Below, piece after piece: positions 1 to 11,530 of a stretch of 64,000 nt of DNA; positions within the stretch are counted from its first letter, which is position 1, and each line of letters starts with the position of its first letter. The DNA lies in contig NC_134029.1 of the NCBI RefSeq assembly GCF_964204645.1, positions 6,085,001-6,149,000 on the forward strand. The letters run 5' to 3'. This DNA is from Tubulanus polymorphus. Lineage: Eukaryota > Nemertea > Palaeonemertea > Tubulaniformes > Tubulanidae. The position numbers and the translations under genes were made by a program. The notes under the pieces were generated by a model. That model did not search any database, was not told where the DNA came from, and saw nothing but the letters and a program-made list of their open reading frames with translations.

Positions 1-528
1 ATTTTAGTTACTATCTAATTGAAAGGTTTCGTCTTTGTTTAGATACGATCATATTTTACATTCGTATTGCTCCACGCTTGAAACGCAGTGGCGACATCCG
101 TTTACATGTTGGTGCTGACATACGCAGGCGCCATCTCGTTGACATTCGTTGCAGTTGCGAAGATCGTCCGACTAATCCGGAACGTACGCGCGACGTCGTG
201 CCTTATATGCATCAAATAAGTCAGGAGGTTTTCTTGTGTTTTTAAGGTCAGTGTTTTTAACGTGTATTAGCTACGAGTGTTATTATTTATTATGCACACT
301 ACAGCAGAATCCATTTGCCAATTCACTTTAAGCGTTATTCATGCAGTTTTTCAGTTCATTTTTCTGAAATGAAACGGATTGAGTGAATACAACCACCGGC
401 CACGTGACTAAAGCAACAACATGATCCATCGCAAAATGCAACACGGAAAATATTATGTATCATATCATGTGCGATTGATTCTAGTTTAATTTGGAAATAA
501 GGTGACAAATTCAAAGGACTAGGTGATG
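1..528. other. Non-coding flank at window start
   Basis: I see no open frame with coding character, no RNA gene and no clear repeat here. The stretch lies downstream of receptor gene 1, which reads leftward and stops at 2059. Confidence 0.5.
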
Positions 529-851
529 TTTTGCCGCCTCCTCGTTTGCCAGGGTTTGATTGCCTCTAACACAAACTCTGGCCGCGAACTCTTCGTTAAT
601 TGCCCAAGATTTCTTAGGACAGGTTGCCGCTCAGCGGTCACCAGTCTATATATTTAGCCACAAAGATGCGTTGTTTTTCACCGGCAGATTCTTTCCATCA
701 ATACCACGCATCCGATTGGCTAGATTTATCGACTGACGGTCGATGAGCGGCAAGCAATCTTGGGCGGTGTAATAGACCAATGAAGGGGCTGCAGCACAGG
801 GTTGTGCTGGTGGTGGCAATCAAACCCTAGCAAACGAAGGTGTGTTTTGCC
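529..851. mobile_element. MITE-like element with imperfect terminal inverted repeats
   Basis: The left end reads CGTTTGCCAGGGTTTGATTG (543-562). The reverse complement of the right end (about 814-837) is CGTTTGCTAGGGTTTGATTG, with weaker matching further out. Inside, a second inverted pair surrounds a CCAAGATT.CTT core (left about 603-615, right about 757-770) and GCCGCTCA (left about 627-634, right about 744-751). The whole can fold into a long imperfect hairpin. There is no open frame, so it would be a non-autonomous DNA element. Target-site duplications were not identified and the outer limits are approximate. Confidence 0.6.
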
Positions 852-2058
852 GGCAATTCATATTCGATATTTGAGTGAGCTTGATCTCAATCGGATAGAA
901 TGTGTGTCTTTAAAGTAAATAGACTGGAAAGTTATAGTTGGAGGTGCCATTCATCATGCATTAAATGCCATAATTAAACCATCAAAAATATTGTGCATTC
1001 CCTTGGAGAAAATATAAAACTCTTATGTAGTCCTTTTATTTACCTGAACAAAAAGTCAAGTAAATACCTTCGATTAATTGCAAACTCTCTCAAATCAATG
1101 TATTCAGTAAAGTAATACTATTTAAAATGTCCGTCTGAAAAATCTACATACGTCATAGAAGCATAGCGGTGTGTTCTCCTCTTCTGCCCGAACAGTTTTA
1201 TGTGCTACTATGATGTCCTTATAAATGAAAAATTCAGAAACACAACAACATGAAAAATATGAAAAGAAAACAAATTTAAGAAAAGTTAACCATTCAAAGA
1301 GGTGTAATGATTACGAGAATTACATATAACCAGCAAACATAGCAAGCGCCCATACATGCCGCAATATCATGATTTATCATGCTTATGCTTTTCAAGAAGG
1401 AAAAAAATACTCCAAGAAATCCCGTATAGAAACATCGTATTTATTTCTGACTAGAATAACAAAAATAGGTTTTAAACATTTCAAAATGAGATTTGATTCA
1501 TTCCGAAATTCCGTATACAGAATTACAAGAACAATGATAATAATTGAACTCAGGGCGCGCGCACACTTTCCTGTCTTTTCCGCCTGTGTCCTATACGCTG
1601 AAAATCTGGGCCACGAACTGGCCTTGTATTTTCAATCATATTTCAGCAGCCCGGTTTAGTCAGCGGCTATTTTTCTGAATTATAACCTCAGTAATCACGC
1701 TATAACTGGGAAAGTGCACGGCGGCTTTATCTTCTAAAACGTTTCACGCTTCGTGCCATCAGTAATGTGATAGGGTATTTACTCAAACTTGGTTCATTTA
1801 AATGCTATACTAGAAATGCTACGTACCCAGACTCAAACTGTGATGCGACATACAAAATAGGTACACCAAAAAACTACCCGCATTGCCCGAAAATATCTAA
1901 TATAAATATGTGGCCCCCGACACGTATTTTGAGTTCTTGGAGTATAATCAGCAATTAGTGACGACAATATCTAAAAGTTCAAAAACCACTTCGTTGTAAA
2001 TAAACAAGCACCATTTACGAATAGAAAGCATGAGGCTATTAGCATTTTAGCGGACTAA
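852..2058. other. 3' flank of receptor gene 1, no gene seen
   Basis: Short open frames at 1369-1659 and 1767-1958 have no splice context, recognisable motif or coding bias. The nearest minus-strand AATAAA I find (TTTATT at 1440-1445) lies about 610 bp past the stop of receptor 1. It could be its poly(A) signal, but this is weak. Confidence 0.4.
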
Positions 2059-5000
2059 CTAAAAATGATGGCTACTACCATTGGCTTCTTCCGTGAGGAA
2101 ATACATGTACATGGGCCAGTACGCCAGATTGAACAGGATAAAAGTTCCGGGGAAAAGGATTCTTGAAATGGCATCTAATCGTTTGGCTACTTTAGTCAAC
2201 ATCAGGTAACAACTGTGGTCCGTTTTGTTGATCTCGACGTCGTCGTTATCTCCCACTGCCCCGTTCGACGACCCGCCGAGTTTCGATCCCTCTGGAATGA
2301 GCATTGTCTGCAAAAAAGAGCAAAATGATCGTTATAACAATATCATCACCGACAATTAGAAAAACGACAATATTCATCAAGATTGGCAGGTGCCCACCCG
2401 TGTTGTGCATTTTGATAGTTATAGTAATAACAATATCAATATTATTCATCAAAATAATCATATTCATAAAAGATCGAAGATATATTGAATTCTAGTGTGC
2501 GTGTGTATTTATATTCACATCGACGAAAAGTGAAATTAAGTGCTTGGAGATAGAACTTAAAAAATCATCGACTAAATTACAAAAGATCGATGTTGAAGTA
2601 ACTACCCACAACCGACAGATAGATAGTTTCGTTAAGTTAGCTAGATTTGCAGACTAAAAATAGGATATGCATAGGTAAAAGTGTTGTGAGAGTAAGTGTT
2701 GTGAAGCAACATGGTTTTTTGGTGAGAATTGGTTAGAGAAATTTCAGTGTTCCCATTAGATTGAAAACAGACGTTAACGTTACATGAAAGCTCCTCGCTT
2801 ACCAAGGGATTACACTATAGGTAACGTTCATGAGACGTAATATCAGTGTATTTTTTGGTAATACGAGGTACTTTTTTGTTCTCCCATGGGAAGCGAGGGA
2901 TTTGAATATTACTACTAACCATGGCACAGCCATCGCCAGATTCCGACATGCTTCGACCCTATTACAGAAAATCATTTAGTTTAAAGCCTTTTAACTTGTA
3001 AAAACAAACTAAGTGCATACATTGAGAAATGATACTTTGGGAAATATAAGATTTTAAGCAGAAATATTTTAGAGAAGTTTTATTTCATTTCAATGCATTT
3101 AGTAGATTTTGAATTAGATATTGATATGTTATAGTCGATACTCATGATTTATTTGATATTTCTTTCTAAAGAGATTTTACTTTTAGATTTTTAATGACGA
3201 TGCCATCTATGGTACTTTAACACATAGATATATCTAAAGAATGAATATATATTCTCCGAACCTTTACATGAGCGGGAGACGTGTTGACCTTCCTTTGCTT
3301 TCTCACGATGGTCGTGGCGAGCGCGTACTCAAGAAGAGCAGCGAAGACGAAACAGAGACAGGTCGCCAGCCACACGTCCATCGCCTTGACGTAAGATACT
3401 TGCGGCATCGCGGAGTTGGCGTTGGCACTTTGCGTAGTTATCGTCAAAACAGTCAATACACCGAGCGACACACGGGCCGGCGCTGCGTCCACGTCCAACC
3501 AAAAAGACACCCACGATACAACGACAACCAGCGCACTGGGCACGTACAGTTGTATCAGATAATATATAAACTGTCTATGCAGGAATATTTTGATTCGAAT
3601 TCCACTCCAATTGCCTGAATAAGAAATGGGTAAAAGATGATCTCCGAGAAGAAAATCTCATATGAGATCAATCAAATTTATGAATCAACCAACGTAACTA
3701 ATAGAACAAAATGCACCAGTTTACTGTAAGGTTGGACAGTCAAATCGTACAGAGTACTGGAAGTAACTTCTAGTACTCCTGTACTAGGACCCCTGCACGA
3801 TTTGATCGTCCAATCGTCCAGAAGAGAACGATTGAGTACCTGGTCTGTACATTCCGTTATTGATGTACGAATCAAGTTGTGGATCACCTTCGAAGTTAAA
3901 TTTCGACAATTGCATTTTAGGATTGACGACGACGGCGTGTTCTTCTTCTGTTGTCCACGAATAAATCAAATCGTTCGCTGGCAGGATATCTATCGGGAAA
4001 TAATTGGGAAAATAGGTTTTTAACAGCCCCTCGTTTCTACTAATCGTCAACGTTTGGTTCGTTCTTGAATGGAAAGCGAACGTGTTCAGCATTCAAGATA
4101 GTATTATCGATGTTTATACAGATGGATAGTTTACTATCGCCCGATTGTAGCGTACACGTACACTACACAACCCATAGAACGCCATCCAGGGCATTGTACT
4201 GACAACGACGTGAGTTTTTCTTTTTGTCTAATGGAAGTGATGGGAATGAGAGGCTAAGAACAACCATCGAGCAAGAAACTTAGGATCAGACCCGCGGATT
4301 GACGAGAAAAAAATTCTGATGGCATATGCCATATTCTACCACTGTGCAAAATATTAATGTAGAAATCTTACTAAGTAAATGATAAAGCACTTTGTAAAAA
4401 AACTATGCGCGACAGCTCTCTTCGTTTTCGAATAGCTTTAAAAGAAGTAAAAATTCCTGAATAGGAAGTCAAATTCTATGAAATACAGTATAAAAATCAT
4501 AGCTAAAATCAATGCTCATTTTTCGATGACTTACTGCTTGGGAATTCCATTTCTAAATCAAGTGTGCGTATTTATTATAATGCGGTATATAAAAGGCTTA
4601 TCATTCCAATAAACTGCAAGATTTAATAGGTCCCGTGCGTACCAGTAATATGCTTCAATGAATCTAGAACATGTATCGCATTAATGTAATCTAATAATCG
4701 TAAAGTATTTATGCCAGCTCTAAAGGTCGTATATTTAGATAATTCGAATTCATTTGGCCTTGATTTGGTTTCATTATTTTCATTATTTGGTACTGAGTCT
4801 ACGAGTCAAAGCCCATCCCCTCGACAGGGATTCGAACCTGATGGCATCGCTGGATACCCTGCCATACTAGCCCTGCGGTCTAGTGGGGCTGGTTTCGTAC
4901 TGCGGCGAGTTTCGATGCCATCAAGTTTTAATCCCGGCCGGGCGTGGACGGACAAAATCGTGCGCTAATCGCATTGATTAAGTTATGTCGCAACGAAAGA

Positions 5001-8000
5001 CTTACAACTTTCGATGTTGAGTGAACATTGCTGATCATCCATCGGGTAGTTGAAAAATTCCATTGGGCACGATATTCCAACAGTCAATCTGAAAAGAATG
5101 CCTATCGAAAGAGTAAAACGATGTATATATATATATATTACAAAGGCCGAGAGAGGGGAGGAAGATTGAGGGGAAGATTGATGATCTTGAGATTGATTGA
5201 TGAGGGAGAGGGAGGGGGAGGGGGAGAGGGAGGGGGAGGGGGAGAGGGAGGGAGAGGGAGAGGGAGGGAGAGGGAGAGGGAGGGAGAGGGAGAGGGAGAG
5301 GGAGAGGGAGAGGGAGAGGGAGAGGGAGAGGGAGAGGGAGAGGGAGAGGGAGAGGGAGAGGGAGGAGGGAGAGGGAGAGGGAGAGGGAGAGGGAGAGGGA
5401 GAGGGAGAGGGAGAGGGAGAGGGAGAGGGAGAGGGAGAGGAGAGGGAGAGGGAGAGGGAGGGAGAGGGAGAGGGAGAGGGAGAGGGAGAGGGAGAGGGAG
5501 AGGGAGAGGGAGAGGGAGAGGGAGAGGGAGAGGGAGAGGGAGAGGGAGAGGGAGAGGGAGAGGGAGAGGGAGAGGGAGAGGGAGAGGGAGAGGGAGAGGG
5601 AGAGGGAGAGGGAGAGGGAGAGGGAGAGGGGAGAGGGAGAGGGGAGAGGGAGAGAATCATCGGTTCGTCGTAATTACACACTTGCTAATATTTTCATCGA
5701 GTTGAAGTGCCGATACACAGTCCTTATGGTCGTTAATTTTGATTTTGTCTTCGTGATGTGATCGGCTTGTAGAATGCACGACTCGCCTGATTACTCCTCG
5801 AGGAACGCGACAGGAACTGGATAAGTATCCCCGCGCTAGATCGCGTCGAATGGCGGCGCATTGCAAAATAATCCCACAGGTGTGAGGGAATGATACTGAT
5901 TTGCATATTGCCTGTTTCGGTTTTAAATCGTTTTCGAATCCTGCTTAATGGCTTGCTTTTCGACAGCAGCTTCCGAGCCTGTCATTACAAGTAGACTCTT
6001 GAGACTATCATTTCGAGAAAGGATTTCCAAAAAATCCCCATAAAATTTCCATATAGTCGGTGGTGTCTACATTTTGCAAACAAACATCGACATGTTTTGT
6101 GACCTAAAGTAAGATTTAGTAACTGTTAGCAGGCGTCCTGGGAACGAAACTGTTAGAATAAATCTTGAAGTTTTATTCCGAGTTGGCTACTATACTAGCT
6201 CACTAAATCGGACGTAAAATTTTCATTTTTTGCTAATGTCGTAAGGACGGATCCGAAGAGTCCAATTCCACAGGTCATGGCTCGAAAATTAAGTCACAGT
6301 ATGTGGAACTGGGTCTCCTTTAATGCATTTTTCAGCAGGTTGGCGCGGACTTCACACATTTGAATTTCATTCCATTTTCATGGCTTACATTCGAAGCAGT
6401 GAATATTACATTTGAATATCCCTTTATTCATAAGGGTATTTGCAGTTGTTTGAATAACAGTTTATCGCGTGATGAATCAAACTAATTAGATCATCTGAAA
6501 ATCCGTTTACAACGCATTATAGCCGTCAAGCGCGATACGACCGACGAGGGGGTTTCGCTACGTGTTAGGATTGCGCAAGTGTCGACGTATCTAATTGATA
6601 TTCCAATGTGTTACCAGTTGGCTAAATCACGTTAACAGTCGTCGCCTGAGCCCATAATTAACTGTTATTGAGTTTACCGCAAGGTGTCGAAATATATTTT
6701 ACGACTGCGCTAGAAAGTTTTGTGAATGCCTGACAATTAAATGTTAACGATCGATGGTTGAGTGGAAACTAAAAGCAATATACCAAAAGCGAACGCGCAG
6801 CCGGTGTTTGAAAATTGAAATATTTGCATCTACGTGCGTATACACGATAATGGTAGCTTTAAACTATACATCGAGAAAAAATAAAAGAACACATTTTTTA
6901 TCCCAATCGTATGATTATATGCAAAATTCTATCCTCTTACCGCATACTATTGGTGACGTGACCATTACGATTGATGTAAAGAGCTCTGGTTTTGCTGATT
7001 ACTGAATGGACTCTGACAAACTTGGCTGTGGGAAAGTACGGGTCCGGCTGCCAGAAGGAATCGATCATATCGCCGTTTATCGAGAGCATGTGCTCGGAAA
7101 AATTCGCCAATCTCCGGTCCATCCATGATTGTCGTATGATGAAGTCCATATTCATTTCCTATAGGATGATACACGTGAATATAGAATTCCTAAACGAACA
7201 AACTACAAGCTCATACGAAAAGATAGAAGCTTCGATATCAACATTCAAGATGCGGGAGTGGTTAGGAGCGACGAAAACGGATGTTTTGTACATTCTAAAA
7301 TTGTATTGGTTCAACTAAAAGATGAAACATCACAACAAAAGAATGGATCTTGGATAGAGAGTTCAAATAGTTGAAAATTCATAGAAGCCAAAAGCAGTAC
7401 TAATCTCATGTTCTAATGAGTATAGAAATTTATTCTAGCAAACGTTTAAAAATTACATCACTTGCGCTATGCCTGAAGAGGGGAAATTGTAACTCCCCAA
7501 AACATTTGCTAGAATGAATTCATTAACTCATTAGAAAATGAAATTAGAACTGTTTTTACTTCTATAGATTATCACAAAAGATATGTATATGAATATAATG
7601 AAGTATAATAATACATTCGTTAATCATTCGATCGTGTTTTGGAGTATTGTGGTTTCTAGGGGTGAAAACGAAATATAATTACTAATTCTAATGAACAACG
7701 AATATTTCAATGCTCACACTGGTCCGGACATGTGTTTTCTGAAATAACTCATAGTTCAGTAAATAAAAACGCCGAGGGAAACGTGAAGTGTTGCTTGTGC
7801 TTTTTGTTATCTACAGTTCAACGACTGGAAAACCTGCAGCTCGTCAACGTTTCATATAAAAATCAGTTTGAAATGTTAACTGTATGTTCTAACAATATAT
7901 CATTTTATAAGCGAGTAGCAATAAATGCTATACATAGATATAGATCCAGAACTATAAAAGTATCACTTCATCAATCAGGGCAAACGCGATCAATTTGAAA

Positions 8001-9993
8001 TAATCGAACTTATACAACGACTGTCGGCTTCGTTCAACAAAACATATTACTGTAGTGTTTACCGACTGCAATCAACCACCAGCAGTCTACGTACGGATTT
8101 CTATAACATGTCACAACTGATTTCTCGCAACAGACGGATTGATTAATATATATATAGATTGAATTTCTGCCGTCGTCTACTTACCATATTAACCTCGTCT
8201 ATAGCGCTGATATCATTGATGTAGGCACTCACGTGTACCTCCGTTGTTTTCTCTGAAAAAAAGAGTATAATTTTCTATTACCACAACGGAATTTTCCTAT
8301 TTTACATATTGGTAGTTCTGTTTAAGTTGTTTGCTGATATTTCTTTTTATTTTGGATGGAAGCGATCTTACTGTCATGTTTGCCGGGATGAGCGTATTTG
8401 TCGTAGTGAATATTAGATAGTTTCTCTGTGAGATGATCAGATTCCAGTACAGAATTCACCGGGCTGTGAAACGTGCTGAAATGAAAATGGATACGACGTC
8501 GAGTAGCCAGATACCAATATTGACCTATTCCGCTACTTCTGATATTTCTTTCCCTAGTCATCAATATGCTAAGCGCTAATGAGCTTCCTACTTTTTGCAT
8601 ACATGTACTCGATAGCGACCGTTGAATAATGACATTTCATTTCGTTCGCGACAAAATCTTTCCAAATTCGTATAATTACTTGGATATAATTGGATTGCAA
8701 TATTGGAAGAATTCGAGTGTCAACCTTCGTCAATAGTATTCGTAGTATTGATTAACATCTAGAAGCACCGTTGAGGATAATTTTTTCCCGGGTCATCAGC
8801 GGACCCGGGCGACCGGCGGAAAAACGAAACCTTTTCAAACTTTTGTGAGCACAATCGCTCCGTGTAACTTGATTTGGGATTCAGTTAATGGAAGGATATC
8901 AAATCATCCGATAGCGTGGATCATCATCGACTGACAGAAAAATGATACGCCTCCGACCTCTTATGCTAGGAATACAAACAATTATCGCGACTTGTAATTT
9001 GGGATTTAATCGATGGGACATAGATAGCACCAATGCCGTTAGACGCCATCTAATAGTGTATATATAGGAATGGTGAAGAGAGCCTGAATGAAATAATAAT
9101 GCTGAGCATACGTATACTGATTCCGGACGAGGAAAATGATATATGGACAAAAAATCTGAAAAGGTCTACACACAATGCACAATCGAGACTGCTACTACTT
9201 GACGAATGGTTTCAACTGAATGATTAGAGATAGCTCAATCAATTCCGACTTCATCGAATGGCGGAGTTGCAGGAACGTATAATCGACTTCCGTTCGGTCT
9301 ATTTCCGCTTATTCAGAAGCAATGCAAGAGGGGATATTGCAAAATAACAGCGATTCGAGTTCGTGCAGTCGTCAAGTAAAGAATCGTTTGACATTTCGTG
9401 CGATCATTCAACGTGGCATCAATAATGCTGCGTTATCGATAAAAAGGAATGATTGTAAATTTTTGTATCTTCATAACAACCTTTGAAGAAGCTCTCAATG
9501 GATATTTACTGTAGGCCTTCATCGCCATATGGTACCATATGTTCCAATATATATGTATACAAATATATATAACGCAAATATATAATATCTTTATATATTT
9601 GCGTTAATACTTAGCCGAAAACTGAAACTCATAACCCCAAAGATTATTGGCAGGTCTAATGATGACGATGAATGACGACTTTTTGGCGTGCCGTGAAATG
9701 TATACAAAATGAGAAAAATGCCGGAAAAAAATCCAGAAGCAGTCCAGAAAGAAGGCCATCAGGCTGTATGCGATCCGATAAACCAGCTCTCCGGAACGGA
9801 TTCTCGTAAACAATGAAATGAAACATTCTCATTAAAGGACATTATTTCTCAATAAACCTTGAGTTATAAAGTCTTTAGTGTTTGCATATACGACTTACCT
9901 TAGAACAACCAACAGTATGAAAATAGGTCTTTTTGTTGTGGCGGTAATCTGCTGGCTACAGTCACGGTTTGCATGGTTATTTCTCAACTCCAT
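2059..9993 (-). CDS. Cys-loop ligand-gated anion channel subunit (glycine receptor/GluCl-like), receptor 1
   Basis: A predicted plasma-membrane pentameric chloride-channel subunit. Exons in transcript order: 9993-9899, 8475-8372, 8252-8185, 7158-6941, 5088-5006, 3989-3840, 3614-3268, 2307-2059 (1314 nt, 437 aa, every phase consistent). An in-frame TAG lies two codons before the ATG. Residues about 23-31 (PIFILLVVL) are a likely signal core. Loop D is FIIRQSW (Arg98). The Cys-loop is C169-C183. M1 is about 257-278, and Pro-Ala-Arg (285-287) precedes M2. M3 follows [10 protein letters not shown]. The M3-M4 loop is short and M4 ends about 15 residues before the stop. Oddities: the two loop-C cysteines of glycine receptors are absent, exon 6 is 150 nt instead of 138, loop B reads ESYILPANDL, and the exon 6 donor (GTACTC) is atypical. 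The class is certain. The ligand is unknown and could differ from glycine or glutamate. Exon 1 is the least certain part, supported by phase, donor and hydrophobicity only. Confidence 0.9.
3732..3813. repeat. Short fold-back (hairpin) element in intron 6 of receptor 1
   Basis: TTGGACAGTCAAATCGTACA (3732-3751) is matched by the reverse complement of 3793-3813 with few mismatches. A second inner pair, AGTACT...AGTACT (3753-3776), extends the fold. It begins about 25 bases past the exon 6 donor, so the transcript would carry a strong stem-loop next to that splice site. Confidence 0.6.
4805..4950. repeat. Head-to-head pair of tRNA-like (SINE head) sequences
   Basis: On the plus strand, 4871-4943 resembles a decayed tRNA-Glu/Asp-type head: GGTCTAGTGG is like an A box, and AGTTTTAATCCCGG sits in the B-box position. 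On the minus strand, GGTTCGAATCCC (B-box-like) lies at about 4826-4837, preceded by CTAGTATGGC. The two heads share GATGCCATCA-GTT--AATCCC in opposite orientation, giving an inverted repeat (about 4827-4847 and 4914-4935). They are degenerate SINE or tRNA relics in intron 5 of receptor 1, not a functional tRNA, because neither folds into an evident intact cloverleaf. Confidence 0.5.
5203..5655. repeat. (GGGAGA)n purine microsatellite, about 450 bp
   Basis: This is an almost uninterrupted hexanucleotide GAGAGG/GGGAGA run with a few phase slips. The plus strand is all purine. In the sense of receptor 1 it is a ~450-nt pyrimidine (CCCTCT) tract ending about 115 bases upstream of the acceptor of the 83-nt Cys-loop exon. 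Such mirror-symmetric tracts can form triplex DNA. The long Arg-Gly, Glu-Gly and Ser-Pro open frames across it are artefacts of the repeat. The exact copy number in an assembly is unreliable. Confidence 0.97.
6257..6318. mobile_element. Short MITE remnant (CCAGTTCCACA-end family)
   Basis: The left end AGTCCAATTCCACAGG is mirrored by the right end TGTGGAACTGGGTCT. Related copies lie at 35459-35562, 46673-46816 and 63401-63482. It lies in intron 4 of receptor 1 and has no coding capacity. Confidence 0.5.
7381..7565. mobile_element. Fold-back/MITE-like element with ~65-bp inverted arms
   Basis: The left arm (7381-7450) runs ATAGAAG...TTCTAATGAG...TTCTAGCAAACGTTT. The reverse complement of the right arm (about 7500-7565) runs ATAGAAG...TTCTAATGAG...TTCTAGCAAATGTTT. 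The spacer includes GAGGGG and CTCCCC, which may extend the fold. It lies in intron 3 of receptor 1 and has no open frame. Confidence 0.6.
8787..8809. repeat. GC-rich hairpin
   Basis: CCCGGGTC (8787-8794) and GACCCGGG (8802-8809) form a perfect 8-bp stem with a 7-base loop, in intron 1 of receptor 1. No function can be assigned. Confidence 0.5.
9526..9605. repeat. Cluster of AT-rich palindromes
   Basis: CATATGGTACCATATG (9526-9541) is a perfect 16-bp palindrome. It is followed at 9571-9605 by a perfect inverted repeat with arm AACGCAAATATATAA and a 5-base centre. Both lie in intron 1 of receptor 1, with AT-dinucleotide runs between them. Confidence 0.6.
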
Positions 9994-10332
9994 TCTCTAC
10001 TGTAAACTCTGATCATCGTCCCTGCAATGAAGACGAAACGATTATGTTGACACTTTTAGCACTGTTACTTATGAAAAGAAAAAAAAATGTTATATATACT
10101 CGTCCAGCATCAAAGGGCGTAGAAGGTATTCACACGCATTATAACCCGGCCAATCGCCTTTGATCAAACAAATGGCCTTATTTGCGGTTTCTATTTCTTG
10201 TAGATTGACCGCGGTGCTAACTCGGTTAGAGACCTCAGTCACATTTCTACGTCTCGCGCCGAAATGTGACCGAGGTTTCTTGCCTTTAAACGTTAAGAAT
10301 ATCGTCGACACAATGTTCCTCACCCGCATATC

Positions 10333-10361
10333 ATATTATATTATATTATATTATATTATAT
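10333..10361. repeat. (ATATT)n microsatellite
   Basis: About five to six uninterrupted ATATT units. Confidence 0.85.
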
Positions 10362-11282
10362 GTAATACTTATCACAGATAATCCCTGCAGAACACTACGT
10401 TTTGTCGCTAGTTAAAATGCTCCACATAGTTAAATACCCATTTTTATTGCGGCTTATAATGTTAGCATCCAACACCTGCACCTGCCAGAGATGATTGTTT
10501 ATGATACGTAGGTACGTTAAATATCATATATAATATAAGTGTGGATTCTGAGTAATCGTTTTAGAAACTCGAGAATTCTAAAACAAGTTCTGGGATTGCT
10601 CCGATGCACGTATCAGTTTTCAAAAGTGTAGTGTTTATTTCGTCATTAATCAGGTGTATGCAGGTTGCTAATGAAGACATAGCACTTTGTCGATGTCGTA
10701 ATTAACTTAATACTTCTTCGAGAAAAGAATATTTTACGAAGCGATAGAAGACACGCCAAGTTCTCATTCCGCAACGGTTGTTTAAGTATGTAAACGGCGT
10801 TTTTGTCGACATGAATGTGTATGGGATTCTTCGAAAATAGGAGTTGCCGGTTCATCAAAACTTAGAATCAACACGAGCAAATGTAAATTGAATTGCTGAA
10901 TTGCCGAATTAACGGCATCTTGTCACACGATCGAAGAATCAAACTGACACTATCGGTAAAACTAGTGATGCGTCTCGTCAGTCACCGAGGACCCAATTTG
11001 ATGCGTAGCTTGAAAGTTGAACGAAGAGCCGTTGGATTCAATTGAAACCTTAATCAATTGCTCAACTGGAATTTCATCATAAATTCTTATCACGACGTAA
11101 TTCGTCGGCACTGCCCGCATTGTGTTCTAATTTCACGTTAATCGAAAAACAGTTCGATAACGATCTAAAAATTAGTTAGAACGTTTAATCTTTAGACCAA
11201 TGTTCGTTACTATTAACTATACAGTTCCCCAGTGTCGGATACGTTTGACCAGGTGCGCAATAATTAAGCCTGGAACGGCTGT

Positions 11283-11530
11283 TCACACGGGTCCGTGTTT
11301 AAATTGGCCCATGCCTTTTTGACCTGGGCCACAAATTTGGCCCGACCACAAACGTCGGACAAGACCCGAGCCAAATTCGAGCACGGGTCAAATTATTGCG
11401 TATGAAATGTAACTGGTTCCGGAAATGACTCGCTTCGCTTTGTTTAAAAGCATTGTTTAGTATCGAGTGAGTGGTCTGCGTGTGAACGCGCTCTCCAATT
11501 AGGTACGGGCCAAATCGTCTCCGTGTGATT
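11283..11530. mobile_element. MITE-like element with TTCACACGG ends
   Basis: The left end reads TTCACACGGGTCCGTG followed by AAATTGGCCC. The right end, reverse-complemented, reads ATCACACGGAGACGATTTGGC. Both ends thus carry CACACGG and a nearby TTGGCCC-like block in inverted order, bounding about 245 bp without coding capacity. A much shorter relative is at 14930-14975. The boundaries are approximate. Confidence 0.4.

Noticed and set aside
4983-5705. Long Ser-Pro, Arg-Gly and Glu-Gly open frames on both strands
   Set aside because: They are translations of the GGGAGA microsatellite. Only the last ~28 residues of the minus-strand frame (5006-5088) are real: the Cys-loop exon of receptor 1.
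9917-10012. Plus-strand peptide starting [15 protein letters not shown], like a signal peptide
   Set aside because: It is antisense to the first exon of receptor 1, stops after about 30 codons, and has no downstream receptor exons on that strand.
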